A stretch of DNA of 64,000 nucleotides. Origin: Myotis daubentonii (Eukaryota; Chordata; Mammalia; Chiroptera; Vespertilionidae). The position numbers were made by a program, and so were the translations under genes. Shown here one piece after another: positions 42,127-53,844 of this stretch (positions within the stretch are counted from its first letter, which is position 1; each line of letters opens with the position of its first letter). Under the pieces are notes generated by a model. It worked only from the letters and a program-made list of their open reading frames with translations. It was not told the origin of the DNA and did not search any database. The stretch is taken from the NCBI RefSeq assembly GCF_963259705.1, contig NC_081844.1, forward strand, positions 27,048,294-27,112,293, in the 5' to 3' direction.

Positions 42127-42214
42127 AGCACTTTTGATGTTTCTCTTGAAATTATCGTGTTTTCTTTGATTACAAAATCTGCTGTTATTAACCGGTACAC
42201 CTAGTATCTATATA

Positions 42215-42545
42215 CTAGAGGCCTGGTGCACGAATTCATGCACGGGTGGGGTCCAGTGGGCCCACCCCAATTGGGGCCGATCGGGCTGGGCTGGCCAGGG
42301 GTAGGGGCCATTGGCGGTTGGTTGGCCAGCTGGCCTCACCCCCGATAGGAGTGGGGGAGCCAATCGGGAGGGGCTGTGGGTGGTTGGCAGGCCAGCCCTG
42401 CCCATGATTGATGGGGGTGAGGGAACAATCAGGGGAGGAGCTGGCCAGGCAAGGGGAGCAGGCCATTGGCCGGCCGAAGCCCCACCCCCTGGTCGAACTC
42501 CTGGTCAAGGGGACAATTTGCATATTAGCCTTTTATTATATAGGA
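42215..42545 (-). mobile_element. Helitron 6 of block
   Basis: CTAG at 42215-42218, hairpin GGTGCACGAATTCATGCAC; 5' end TCCTATATAATAAAAGGC at 42545. Confidence 0.88.
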
Positions 42546-42869
42546 TATAAAAGGCTAATATGCAAATTGTCCCCTCAGGAGTTCAACCAGTTCGATTGCA
42601 CTCTATGGCATGCGCTGACCACCAGGGGGCAGTGCGGAACATGGTGGGTGACCAGCAGCAGCAGTGGAGGGGGCACTAAGGGAGCGAGGGAAAGAGGGGG
42701 TGGGGAGGCTGGGGCATGCGGGTGGCAAGGGAGGGGGGGACTGCACAGTGGCAGCGCGTGGGTAGCAAGGGAAGCAGGAGGTGGGGAGGCAGGAAACCTG
42801 ATTGGCTCTGATCGCTGGCCAGGCCTAGGGACCCTACCCATGCAGGAATTTTGTGCACCGGGCCTCTAG
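42546..42869 (+). mobile_element. Helitron 7 of block, opposite orientation
   Basis: Starts ATATAAAAGGCTAATATGCA and ends GTGCACCGGGCCTCTAG (42869) before T. Head-to-head with Helitron 6. Confidence 0.88.
42619..42632 (+). promoter_or_regulatory. CTCF-like core in Helitron 7
   Basis: CCACCAGGGGGCAG, same motif and same relative place as in the Helitron at 5200-5801. Confidence 0.4.
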
Positions 42870-43129
42870 TATATATAGATATTTGGTCCCTGTTCCTAGC
42901 ACAGAGTTCCTAAAACTCTTGGAATTTCCTAAGTGATAAGAACGATAAAGGTGTCTTTTGTGGTTCATAACAAGCCCCTTTCAATCACTGCAGAGTGAGT
43001 TAGTGAGATTTTTGGAAAGCCCCTATGGATGAAGGCTGGTTGTTAGAGGGACCAAGTAATTAAAGGGATGGAACTTTGAGTCTTTCCCACCCCAAGTTGT
43101 CAATAGCAAAAGATCAATACTGTCTACAT

Positions 43130-43329
43130 CAGGGGTCCTCAAACTACAGCCCGCGGGCCACATGCAAATACAAATATTGTATTTGTTCCCGTTTTGTTTT
43201 TTTACTTCAAAATAAGATATGTGCAGTATGCATAGGAATTTGTTCAGTTTTTTTTAAAACTATAGTCCGGTCCTCCAACGGTCTGAGGGACAGTGAACTG
43301 GCCCCGTTTAAAAAGTCTGAGGACCCCTG
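43130..43329. mobile_element. hAT MITE (CAGGGGTCCTCAAACT family)
   Basis: 200 bp; perfect 8-bp target duplication GTCTACAT. Inverted relative to the copy at 6543. Confidence 0.92.
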
Positions 43330-43407
43330 GTCTACATAATAAAGCCTCCATAAAAACTCAAACAGAATTGGGTTCTGAGAGCTTTCAGGTTGGTGAAACA
43401 CCTGGAA

Positions 43408-43530
43408 ATTTGGGTCTCTGAATGGTTTGCCTCAAAACAAGAAAAGTTCTATTGGGACGGTATCCACAAATTACCTGGAAGATGGGGGAAATGTGTAGCT
43501 AGTGATGGACATTACTTTGAATAAAGCACT
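43408..43530 (+). repeat. Duplicated mariner 3' coding end
   Basis: About 120 bp nearly identical to 42012-42133 (one difference seen, AGTGATGG for AGCGATGG), covering the last codons and TAA of the transposase. No terminal repeat is present here. Confidence 0.85.
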
Positions 43531-43779
43531 TGCTTGGGGCAAGTGGCACCCCTGGGGAGAGCATAGAAGCTTTGTGTCCCTTACCAAACACTTTGCCCTA
43601 CGCATCTCTTCCATCTGCTGTTCCTGAGTTATACATCCTTTTATATTAACCTGAATCTAGTAAAATGTTTTCTGAGTTCTGTAAGCTGCTCTAGCAGATC
43701 TGTCAAACCCAAGGACAGAGTCATGGGAAAATCCAACCTATAAGCTGGTTGCTCAGAAGCACAGGTGACAAAGCTAGAC

Positions 43780-43848
43780 CAGCAGTCGCCAACCAGTGGT
43801 CCATGGAACACTGGTCGTTCGTGAGGTCCGAAAGGTTGGCGACCACTG
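43780..43848. mobile_element. 69-bp mini-MITE (hAT-like)
   Basis: TIRs CAGCAGTCGCCAACCAGTGG / GGTTGGCGACCACTG; flanks AGCTAGAC / ACCTAGAC. Confidence 0.8.
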
Positions 43849-43856
43849 ACCTAGAC

Positions 43857-44650
43857 CTACTATTTGCATGCGGAGCACGACAGTCAATCTTGTGGGACTC
43901 AACGCTTGGCCTGTGGGATCTGACCCCATCTCCAAGGAGGCAGTGTCAGGACCGAGTTGAATTATAGGACACCCATATTGGAAGCACCCCCCACACACAC
44001 ATACTTGGTAATCAGAGGTGTTCCAGTGTTCAGTGTGAGACTCAGAGGAAAAATGATTTTCCTTGGAAGGGTACAGCAGGGAAAATGAAAGTGATCAAAA
44101 CAGTGTGGCTGTGACCCAGGGAGGTTGCCAAGACAGACTCCTGGGCAAGATAGGTGATTTGCAGGAGGGTAGCTGAGGGGTTGAAAGAGGCCCCAGTGTA
44201 TGTGTGGCTCAGAAGTCTGGCTGCTTCCACAGCCACTGGCAGTAGCAGGACCACGTGCTGAGAGAGAGACAGGACTGAAAGGGGAGCTGCTGGCCAGGAG
44301 AAGAGGGAGGCTGGGAAAGGGGCAGCTCTAGAGGCCACAGACTGCCGGCTCCCTGCCCACCACAGAGCCAACCTCCTTGGTGGCTCCCTGGACAGCACCC
44401 TGGGATCCAGGCAGCAGAATCTGGGGGAGCCTGAGACACAGGGGGCTCCCTGATTCTGGCTTCAAGGAAATGCCCTGCTCCTTACCCATTCCTTACTCCA
44501 TGCCCAGCACCCAGGAATGCCTCAGAAGAGCTGGCTGCCTCAGGAAAAGGCAGACACATAAACACCTGTCTCGGGGGCACTTACCAGTGGTCCTGCGGGA
44601 CAGGAGGAGCCTCCTCCAGTCACCTCTGAGTCATGGTTTTTAGTTTTTAT
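43857..44650. other. Intron 1 unique stretch
   Basis: No exon or named repeat. Confidence 0.5.
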
Positions 44651-44866
44651 TTTTTTTAATATATTTTTATTGATTTCAGAGAGGAAGGAAGAGGGAGAGA
44701 GAGCTACGAACATCAATGATGAGAGAGAATCACTGATCAGCTGCCTCCTGCACGCCCCACACTGGGGATCGAGCCCGAAACCCGGGCATGTGCCCTGACC
44801 GGGAATCGAACCATGACCTCCAGGTTCATAGGTCAACGCTCAACCACTGAGCCATGCCAGCCAGGC
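44651..44866 (-). mobile_element. Ves SINE
   Basis: Antisense; target duplication TGAGTCATGGTTTTTA. Confidence 0.93.
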
Positions 44867-45586
44867 TGAGTCATGGTTTTTAATACAGCTGATTTGCTGT
44901 GGTCTCTGGCCTGCTTACACTCCTTCATGGTTTCCCAGAGCCTCCTGGAATAAGTGTAAACTCCTTATGGGGCCCATGAGCCCCTGCCAGTGTCCACAGT
45001 CTTGTCACACCTCTCCATCATCCCAGCCATGCCATGCTGACCTTTGCCATCCCCCAGACCATGGGCTTCTCTGCCTCCATGGCTCCTGAGACCCAGAGCA
45101 CCCTTCCTCTCTTCCCCAGTATCCCTGTCACCTTCTCTTAGAGGTCCTCCAGAACTTCCTGGACAAGCACCAATCATAGGGTGACTCCATATTTAACACC
45201 CTCCTTGCACAGACCCAAGGCTCTGCATGTGAAGGGCACTGCATGAAGGCCCAGGGGCGGGGTCCCTTCCCTAAGTGCAGGAAGTAGCTGGTATGGAAGA
45301 CCAGGCACCCAGCCCCTGACCGTGTCCATGGCCTGGGGAAAGTCACTTAGCTGCTCAAAAACACTGGGTACTGGGTGGCCCTGCACGGTAACCTTTCTGC
45401 CCCTACCGTCCTCCTGGCCCTCCCCCTTGCTTCTGGAGAGTAATGAAGCAAGCAGGGGGGCTTCAATCCCTTCAGGCTGGACAGACCTGGATCAGAGGGA
45501 CGCAATGGAACAAGGACAAACACCTGGAGTTAAACTCTCCTCCAACAGAACCTTCCATCCTCATGCAAGATGAGGGAATTTCTGTC
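44867..45586. other. Intron 1 unique stretch
   Basis: No exon or named repeat. Confidence 0.5.
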
Positions 45587-45820
45587 CTGACTGATGTGGC
45601 TCAGTTGGTTGGGCACTGTCCAGTGAACCAATAATTTTGCCAGTGTGATTCCTGGTCAGGCCACATGCCCAGGTTGCAGGCTCGATTCCTGGTAGGGGGT
45701 GTGTAGAAGGCAGCCGATCAATGTTTCACTCTCACTTCAATGTTTCTCTCTCCCTCTCCCTTCCCCTCTCTGTAAAAATCAATTTAAAAAAAATAATAAT
45801 AAATAAATAAATAAATAGGA
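45587..45820 (+). mobile_element. Old Ves-type SINE (GTTGGTTG subtype)
   Basis: Sense; head CTGACTGATGTGGCTCAGTT; target AGATGAGGGA / GGATGAGGGA. Confidence 0.85.
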
Positions 45821-45959
45821 TGAGGGAGGTTCTTTCCCTCATTGAGAACAAGGAGGTAGAAGGCAAGACAAGAAAGCAGCCACCAGCTCTAGCTCTGGTG
45901 ACGAACAACAAAAAGGCCAAATTTCAAGTCCTTGTCTCTCTAGTTACTAGAGTCTAGTA

Positions 45960-46194
45960 CAGTGATGGCGAACCTATGACACGCGTGTCAGAGGTGACAC
46001 ACAAACTCATTTTTTTGGTTGATTTTTCTTTGTTAAATGGCATTTAAATATATAAAATAAATATCAAAAATATAAGTCTTTGTTTTACTATGGTTGCAAA
46101 TATCAAAAAATTTCTATATGTGACACGGCACCAGAGTTAAGTTAGGGTTTTTCAAAATGCTGACCCGCCGAGCTCAAAAGGTTCGCCATCACTG
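45960..46194 (+). mobile_element. hAT MITE (CAGTGATGGCGAACCT family)
   Basis: 235 bp, the same length as 11539-11773; perfect 8-bp target duplication GTCTAGTA. Confidence 0.95.
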
Positions 46195-46202
46195 GTCTAG
46201 TA

Positions 46203-47440
46203 GGAAAACCATTACAGCCACCAAACGAGGAATAATTAAAACTATTTATCTTGGCAGACTTGAAGGTTGGGGGGAATAGAAACACTTGTCCAAATGTGAG
46301 GTCTTCTATTAAATCACCTCCTGTTGCCAAATAAAACACGGGCTGTTCACCTTCTAGAGGAAAAACATTCTAAGTAAAAGGGGAATTAGGTTGAAAGCAC
46401 GAGGCATGGAAAATTCTAGGTGCACTCTTCCCAGCCCCCTGCCCAGCGGTTTCCCTCTGCTCAGGGCCCATGGGCAGCTCCTGCCTACAGCCATCGTGTG
46501 CCAAGTGCAGGCACCAGGGACCCCAACAGTGAACAGGATGCCAGACCCTGCCTTCCCACACTCAGATGCTAGTGGGAGGTTGATGGCACATGGTATGCCA
46601 GTAAGAAGATAGAATATGAGGGGCTGGAAGGAACTCAGGGGTCTGATCACACAGTTTTGGGGTACAATGCAGATTATGGACTGCCTCGGGGAGGTGACGA
46701 CAATCATGCCAAGCCAGGCCCGCAGTGATGCAGGGTTCGAATCCTGGAAGAACATCCCATCTACCAGAAGCACAGGCCCCACTGCCCTGAAGGCAGCGAT
46801 CAAGTTTCCAAACTGTTGGGCACTGAAAACTTCCATCTGTCCCTGTGTGGCATGGCACCACATGGCCAGGAGAGAGAAGAGGTCATTCTCTGACCATCCA
46901 GTAAGGAAGGCTAAGGACAGCAGTGGTTAACATGATGGACATCAAGGCAGACCACGGTTTAGGGCTGAACTTGCCGTTCTCCAGCTGTGTGACCAGGGGC
47001 TTCAACGTCCTCATCTGTCAAATGATGATCATGACACAGCCCGCAGGATGAGATGGCAATCCATGTGGAGGGCCTGGTAGCCAATCCCACCACCTGCCTT
47101 CCCATTGTTGAAATTGAGGAACTTTAAGTACAGCGGGGTCCCAGGGAGAGATTTATGCACGCATTCCTGTATGTGCCTGAAAACCATTGCAGGAAGGCCA
47201 CACCAGAAGACCTAGTATGGGGACAGGCCAGGATCCGGAGGGAGGAAAAGAAGGACTTTTCATGTTGGAATTTTTACCACATACACAAAAGATAAGCAGA
47301 TAAAGGCAATCGTTATATCTGCTGGCCTTCCTCCAAGTGAGTGGGTCTGACTAGGTGCCCCTCCCCCCTAATCCTGCTGGATGAGGAAGGGGAGTGGGAA
47401 CAGGCTGCAGATGGTGATGGCTTAGGCCCTATGGCCTAAT
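46203..47440. other. Intron 1; MIR relic
   Basis: About 46920-47060 is a MIR (CTCCAGCTGTGTGACCAGGG). Rest unassigned. Confidence 0.5.
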
Positions 47441-47662
47441 CAGTGATGGCGAACCTATGACACCCGTGTCAGAGGTGACACGCGAACTCATTTTTTTGGT
47501 TGATTTTTCTTTGTTAAATGGCATTTAAATATATAAAATGAATATCAAAAATATGTCTTTGTTTTACTATGGTTGCAAGTATCAAAAAATTTCTATATGT
47601 GACACGGCACCAGAGTTAAGTTAGGGTTTTTCAAAATGCTGACACGCCGAGCTCAAAAGGTT
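47441..47662 (+). mobile_element. hAT MITE, 3' TIR truncated
   Basis: Same family as 45960; the last dozen bases of the right TIR are missing, after which a GACCTACT flank resembles the left GGCCTAAT. Confidence 0.88.
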
Positions 47663-50402
47663 TGACCTACTAGAGCTAGAGGATGGAGCACACCAATATC
47701 TCAGCCTCCAGTCACTGGCTCCCTCAGAGCAGGCCTGCACCCACACCACCCCCTCTTAGTGAGTGTGATGGAGGAGGGGCAGTGGCTAGCCAGGTCAGGG
47801 TGCCCAGGGCCACTAGAGACTCAGGTTTCTTTAAGCCTGGAGCAGCAGACCTGCATTCGAGGCAGCTGTCACCTGGGAAAGCCCTTCTCCCCCAGCAGGG
47901 GAAGCCACATGGCAAAGTAGTTTACAGAACCCTGATTCTGGAGTCAGTTAGCCCTGCGTTTGAATCCTGGCTCTTCCATCTGCAAGCAAGGGGACCCTCA
48001 CCAAATCCTCAGCTTTCATTTCTAGAAAAATATTTCATTGCTTAGTGTTGTCGTAGCACTAATACACCCTTGCCCAGCCCAAGATCCAAGGGCACACAGC
48101 AGGTGCTGTTGGCCCCCATGTCCCTAAGGCCAGAGGTAAACAGTAGAGAGGAGGAGACCCAGAGAGAATTCTGGACACGAAGCTATACTAGGCCCAGCCT
48201 CACGCCTTGCTTGGGCACATCTTCATTTAGTTTGGGTCTTTAGGCCACGTCAAAACGGCCCATGGTGAAAGGTAACTAACCCTCCCCCTGAACTGGGGGA
48301 ACATGAGGTTACCTCCCTGGGAGGAGACAAGAAGGGAAGGTCCTTCGTTCTATCTGCATTTTATTTCTTAAGGTAAGGGTGGAAGCACACAGTGTTTACT
48401 GTGTTATTCTTCATTCCTTTCAAAATATTTCACAATAACTCAACACAGCCACCTCTGCTGGCCCAACGCTGAGTCCAGCGTTGGCAAAATTTACAGGCAG
48501 CTGGAAAAGTCAAACAGTTAAATCTACTCCAAGAGGGGCTATGAGAATACAGGTTTCCCATGAAGGCTAATCACTTCCAAAGTCATCCAGTGACAGGATA
48601 ACAGGACTGTGGAGTGGTGCATGAACAGGGCTGAGGATGGAACAGTCTTCTGGTCAGACAGGCAGCCATCTGGGGGGCACTAACTCCCCCCAAGGTTTCC
48701 TGTTGGCATATGGGTTAGGTAATGCCCCTGCAGCCCAGTATTACTCAGGCCACAGGCTTCTCTGCTGTATTTGGGAGACTGCTGAAGCTGCTCGTGGGGC
48801 GTGACATGCTGAGAAATGCCAGGCAGGCCTGTCCCTCGGGAACCATGGGCTGACCACGGGCTTGAGAAGGGTCCCTGCACTAGAGACAACCAAACCTCTT
48901 AAATCAGTGATGGCTTGGAGAGGTCAGAAGCCTGAGCGCGGACACTCAGAAGGTTCCTCTCCTGGGGAGGCCAGTTCTACCTTCAGGGGTTGAAAGCGTT
49001 GGGCTCTGTAGGCCTGATCTGAACAGGCCCCATCTAATTGCTAGATGTGCAGAAGGGCAACCCCAAGCAAAGGAGGACCAGACAAAGAAAGGGCCTGGCT
49101 TTTCTGAAAAGAATCCTAGGGCACCGATTGGGCAGGAGCTATTACATGCAAATATCTCCCCATCCATGCTAATCAGCCCCAGCCGGGCTTTGTGAGCTAC
49201 AAAAGGGACAGCAGATGTGCGCCAGTTCCTAGGCAGGGCCCTGAAAGCACAGGGGCTTAGCAGATAATTATGAAAGAAGGGGAGGGAGGTGAGCAAAGAA
49301 ATAAACAGGCAACCCCAGCCCCTCTTGCCTCCTTCACTTGGCCTCTTTCCCCCAACCATGACTTTGAAACTGTGATTTATGCAATACCAGGCACACACCA
49401 AGTGCCAGACAGTGCATCAGTAGGTGCTCCCAACCACCTTCCAGGGCACATTTAGCTCGTCTTTAAGTGGGGAAACTGAGACAGAGAGAGAGATGACATG
49501 CTGGGAGCGGCTCAGCCTGGGGATCCAGTAGATTGTGAGAGACAGCCAAACCATATTCCTGGGAGATTTGGGCTCAGGAGGCTATGAAGGGCCGGGCTCA
49601 GGATACTACTGGGAAGGACATGGGCTCTGGGCCCAGACATAGCCAGGCCTGGCTAGTTGACCATGGCTGGCAGGCGCCATCCCCTGAACCATCACTAAAG
49701 GGAGGCAGTGGAGCCTTCCTCCTATGGCTGTGAGGGATCACTGAGGGACCCCACCTGCAACACACAGCAGGAACTGAGCAGGCAGTGCTCTGTAAGGACG
49801 GAGACATACAAGCCCTTGGCAGAGGAGACCCTTAGGGAAGCCTGGAAAGCCAGGTTGACATGAGGTGTGTCACGATCCCTGGGGTTGTGCAGGGAGGCTG
49901 GCCCTCTGGGAGGTTGGTACACTCCTCACTCTGGCTCCAGCCGCTGTCTGGGACAGTGCAGGAAGTGGAGCAGGTCTAAGGATCATGAATGTGGCTCCTA
50001 GGAAAGAGGGCCGCCCTTGGCCAGCTAAGGGGCCTCAACATGCAGGCCAGTGTGGCTCTGGGGAGGCTGGTGGACGGAGCAGGGGCTGCCTCACAGGGAA
50101 TGCATGTTGGAGGAAACTGCAGCCAAGGGCTGACCATCTGGAGTCCCTCTCCAAGACCCATTTTGAAAGAAAGAAAGGTTTTGACCATTGGCCCAGAGGT
50201 GAAACAGGATGTCCCGGGGCTGCAGTGCTGGTGGAAAGGCCTCTGTCAGGCCCCTGGGGCTCCAAAGGTCCAACTGGCCCCACTGCACAGGATGTTTGCA
50301 TTAGGAAGGCCATCACCCACCCGCCCGCTTCACCAGATGTAACTCCAGATGTGTTGCAGGCTATAGGGGACACCACAAAGGGCTCAGCAACTAGCCAGGA
50401 AT
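47663..50402. other. Intron 1; MIR/L2 relics
   Basis: MIR-like pieces near 47915-48010 (TTTGAATCCTGGCTCTTCCA) and 49370-49490. No exon seen. Confidence 0.5.
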
Positions 50403-50642
50403 GGCCCTGGCCAGTACACGCAGTGGTTAGAGCATCCGTCTGCGCAACAGAGTCTCAGGGCACATACCTGGGTTGCAGATTCACTCCCCATCCCCGTTCA
50501 TGGTGTGTACAGGAGGCAACCAGTAGTCAACCATTTGATGCGCCTCTCTCACATCAATTTTTCTCTCCCTTCCCCTCTGAAAAGCAATGGGAAAAATATC
50601 CTCGGGTGGGGATTAACAAAACAAACAAACAAAACAAAAAAA
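50403..50642 (+). mobile_element. Old Ves-type SINE
   Basis: Sense; head GGCCCTGGCCAGTACACGCA; ends with ATCCTCGGGTGGGGATTAAC. Confidence 0.8.
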
Positions 50643-52328
50643 CCTAAGCAGGAATGAGGAAAAATTGGCTTTGAACTCCAGAAGAGTCCAAGGGGCCATT
50701 GCCCTAACAAAAGACAATGACAAGAAGGAGCAGGTGGGTGTCTCCTCCATGCCAGGTGCTAGCTGAATCTCCTGGTACAGCCTGGACTCCTCATCAGCGC
50801 CCAAGAAGCAGCAGGGCTGGTAGAGGTTACCGAGTGCACTTGGGTTGGCATCCGAACTCTACCATCCATCAGACAGTGCCTCAGCTTCCTGTTTACAAAA
50901 CAGGGATAGGATCTGTGGCTACTGTGGCTCCCCAAGAGAATGAGCTGGTCTCACCCAACTCACGCTTCTGCCAAGCACCCTTGTGCCAACAGCACACAGC
51001 AGATAGCATCCTCTGGGGTTGTTCCATGGTTAGACAAGTCAATGAACATAAAGTGCCTGGCATAGGGCTGCTGGCACATGCTCGGACTCAGTAAACATTA
51101 GTCATGATAGGGCTTGGAAGTGTCCATAAGCAGGGCCCAGGGGGTCAGAGATGAAGGCAGTCAGAGCCAGGCTCTGCAGAGGGGGGCCCCCTGGGCACAC
51201 AGAAGAAGTCTGGAAGCTCCAGGCTGCCTTTGCCTGAGCTCCAGCCCAAGGAAGAACGTGGCAAGTTCTTCGGTTATTCATTCCCAGGCCCCTGCAGGGG
51301 TCACAAGTGTCTCCCTTTTTCATGAAGAAGCTGAACTGCAAGGGTCCTTTCCTTGCTCAGAATCCCATCTGTCCTGGTTGTCAGGCAGGTTTCTATCCAT
51401 AAAACCATTCCCCTCTGACATGTGCAACAATTCCAGCAAAAAACAAACCCTGGCCACAGGAACACAATTAGTGGGGAGCAAATCCACCAACAATCTAAAA
51501 GAAAAACAGCCCAGATCCACTCTTGCCAAAGTTGTGAGTGATGAATTGCTCGACAGACAGACAAAAACAGGGAATAAAAGGAGGTTCTCCCCTCTCTGTA
51601 TAAGGAGCGGGGGTGGGGAGGAGACAGAGCCCCCTTCCCTTCAACCAGTCTGGACCAGTTTTCGAGAGTGCTCTGCCTGGCAGCCGGGGACAGACCCACC
51701 TGACCAAACGAAACTACCCAGAGGCTAAGGGATAAATTCTAGGTCTGGTTTTGAGGGGCAGTTATGTGAATGTACATAGTTGTTGAATGCCCTGAACACC
51801 TAATGCCTGGGCATCTGTGTGTTGATTAAACAATTAAATAAGGAATCAAAAGAATAACGCACAAGATGAGACAAACAAGGGCCATGGAGTCTCCATATCC
51901 AACTCCTGCAAGGCCTGGGTGGAGTCTGGTCTCAATTTCCTTCATATAACTTTTTTTCAGGGAACAAAGGGAGTGGGGGTGGGGGAAGTCAGGGACTCCA
52001 GACTCCTAACCAGAAAGTCAGATCTGGGCAGCAAAACAAGAGTCAGAGCAGGTGCCATGGTTTTCCTGGGCAGATGTGAAGAGGTCCATGCACTATTCCT
52101 GAGGCTTGAATCCTGAAGCTTACCAAACAAGTCTTCAAAGTGAGACAATGGGAGGGTGATCACACAAAGGGAGGAGCTCCCTCCTGAGTCATCCCTAACA
52201 GGGGGCTCAGACAGGATCTCCAAGGGCACCTCTGTGTCCCACCCAGCTCCAACTGTCAGGGGTTTCATGATCACCCCCACACCACTGACACATCATCTCT
52301 TCCAGGGCACAGAGCAGGCTGAAGTATA
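50643..52328. other. Intron 1 unique stretch
   Basis: About 50820-51100 has weak MIR character. Otherwise unassigned. Confidence 0.45.
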
Positions 52329-52605
52329 CAGTGGGGCCTTGACTTACGAGTGTCCCGACTAACGAGTTTTTCGAGATACGAGCTGTCTCTCTTGACTGAT
52401 TTTTTGCTTTGAGTTGCGAGCTAAAATTCGGGTTACGAGCCAGCTTCAGACACCCCACCACTAGTTGGTGCAGCGAACGTCACAGTGAATGCCACAACAT
52501 CAGCCCAGCATCACGTGTCTCACTCGTTCACTTTTTGACAAGGAGTAATTTGAGTTACGAGCTCCGTCACGGAACGAATTAAACTTGTAAGTCAAGGCCC
52601 CACTG
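52329..52605. mobile_element. Tc1/mariner-superfamily (Tigger-like) MITE
   Basis: TIRs CAGTGGGGCCTTGACTTACG / GTAAGTCAAGGCCCCACTG, 277 bp, flanked by TA on both sides. The Helitron starts immediately after the right TA. Confidence 0.85.
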
Positions 52606-52607
52606 TA

Positions 52608-53434
52608 TCTATATATATAAAACCCTAATATGCAAAAAGACCAGTGATGGCAAACCTTTTGAGCTCGGCATGTCAGCATTTTGAAAAACCCTAACTTAAC
52701 TCTGGTGCCGTGTCACATATAGAAATTTTTTGATATTTGCAACCATAGTAAAACAAAGACTTATATTTTTGACATTTATTTTATATATTTAAATGCCATT
52801 TAACAAAGAAAAATCAACCAAAAAAATGAGTTCATAGGTTCGCCATCACTGAAATAGACTGAAGGGCGGAACAACTGAACAACCGGTCACTATGATGTGC
52901 ACTGACCACCAGGGGGTGCGCGCAGAACATGGTGGGCGTCGGCCACAGTGGAATGGTGGAGCAGGTGAGTGGGGGCGCCAGACCAAGGTGGGGTGCCAGT
53001 CATCGGGGCGAGCCTCTACTGGTTACTGAAAATTCTTTGCTTCCGCGTGCCATGGTCCCACCCAGCGCTCACACCCACTGCTTGTGCCAGAGCTGCTGCT
53101 TGCACCTGCTGCTGGCACCAGCCCCTATTGCTTGGCGCCATCAGCAGGTGCAAGCGGCAGCTGCTGGCTCAATCGCCCTTAAGGGCTTCTCCACCTCCCC
53201 CTGCTCCTGAGGGGCAATTGGGGCAGCAGCCACCACTCCTGAGCCAGCCCCAGCCCCAATCGCTCTGCACTGATAGTGGGTGCAAGTGGAGCCAGTGCAG
53301 TCAGCGCATGGGAGTGGCGGCGGCCGGAGCAGCTGAGCCGGGGCACAGAGAATGGGCCGAGACCCACCCCCCACCGCAGCCCCGCGGCCCACAATTCCTT
53401 TCAAGGTGCACAAATTTGTGCATGGGGCCCCTAG
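52608..53434 (+). mobile_element. Helitron with nested MITE
   Basis: 5' TCTATATATATAAAACCC, palindrome GTGCACAAATTTGTGCAT, end CTAG at 53431-53434 before T. Interrupted by a hAT MITE at 52642-52851. Confidence 0.88.
52642..52851 (-). mobile_element. hAT MITE nested in Helitron
   Basis: Inverted member of the CAGTGATGGCGAACCT family, 210 bp, with an internal deletion near the right end; flanks AAAAAGAC / AAATAGAC. Confidence 0.9.
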
Positions 53435-53491
53435 TTATATATAATATATATATAAATATACTATATAATATATAACAATATATAATATATA
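53435..53491. repeat. TATA-rich spacer between Helitrons
   Basis: Low-complexity ATATATA tract between two Helitrons lying 3' end to 3' end. Confidence 0.8.
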
Positions 53492-53844
53492 CTAGGGGCC
53501 CAGTGCACGAAAATTCATGCACTGGGGGGATGAGGGGTCTCTTAGTCCAGCCTGCACCCTCTCGCAGTCTGGGAGCACTTGGGGATGTCCAACTGATGGC
53601 TACAATCTGGCCTCCCTCTGTGGGAGGTGACCAGCAGGCAGATCAGGGGACCGGAAAATCAGGGGACAGCACCAGCCAGCAAGCGGCCGGCCCTGCCCTC
53701 CATCACCCCGCCACCGTCCCCTCTTTCTACCCTCTGGCACCCGCCTTGGCTGACCTGGTGTTGCCTGCTCACCGGCCCGCCCCCTGCCCACTGGTTGTTC
53801 AGCCGTTCAGTCTATTTGCATATTACACTTTTATTATATAGGAT
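53492..53844 (-). mobile_element. Helitron
   Basis: Minus strand: CTAG at 53492 region (ACTAGGGGCCCAGTGCACGA), 5' end TCCTATATAATAAAAGTG at 53844. Tail-to-tail with the preceding Helitron. Confidence 0.87.

Larger units (their letters stand above)
40633..42201 (+). mobile_element. Mariner element
   Basis: TIRs GATGTACCAGTTAATAA / TTATTAACCGGTACACC with flanking TA duplication (40631-40632 and 42202-42203). Interrupted by a Ves SINE at 40824-41040; carries a dead transposase. Confidence 0.88.
40167..42213 (-). mobile_element. Helitron 5 of block, split by mariner
   Basis: 3' CTAG at 40167-40170. The 5' end AGCCTTTTACTA is cut by the mariner at 40631 and resumes as TAGTATCTATATA after 42201. 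Confidence 0.75.
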
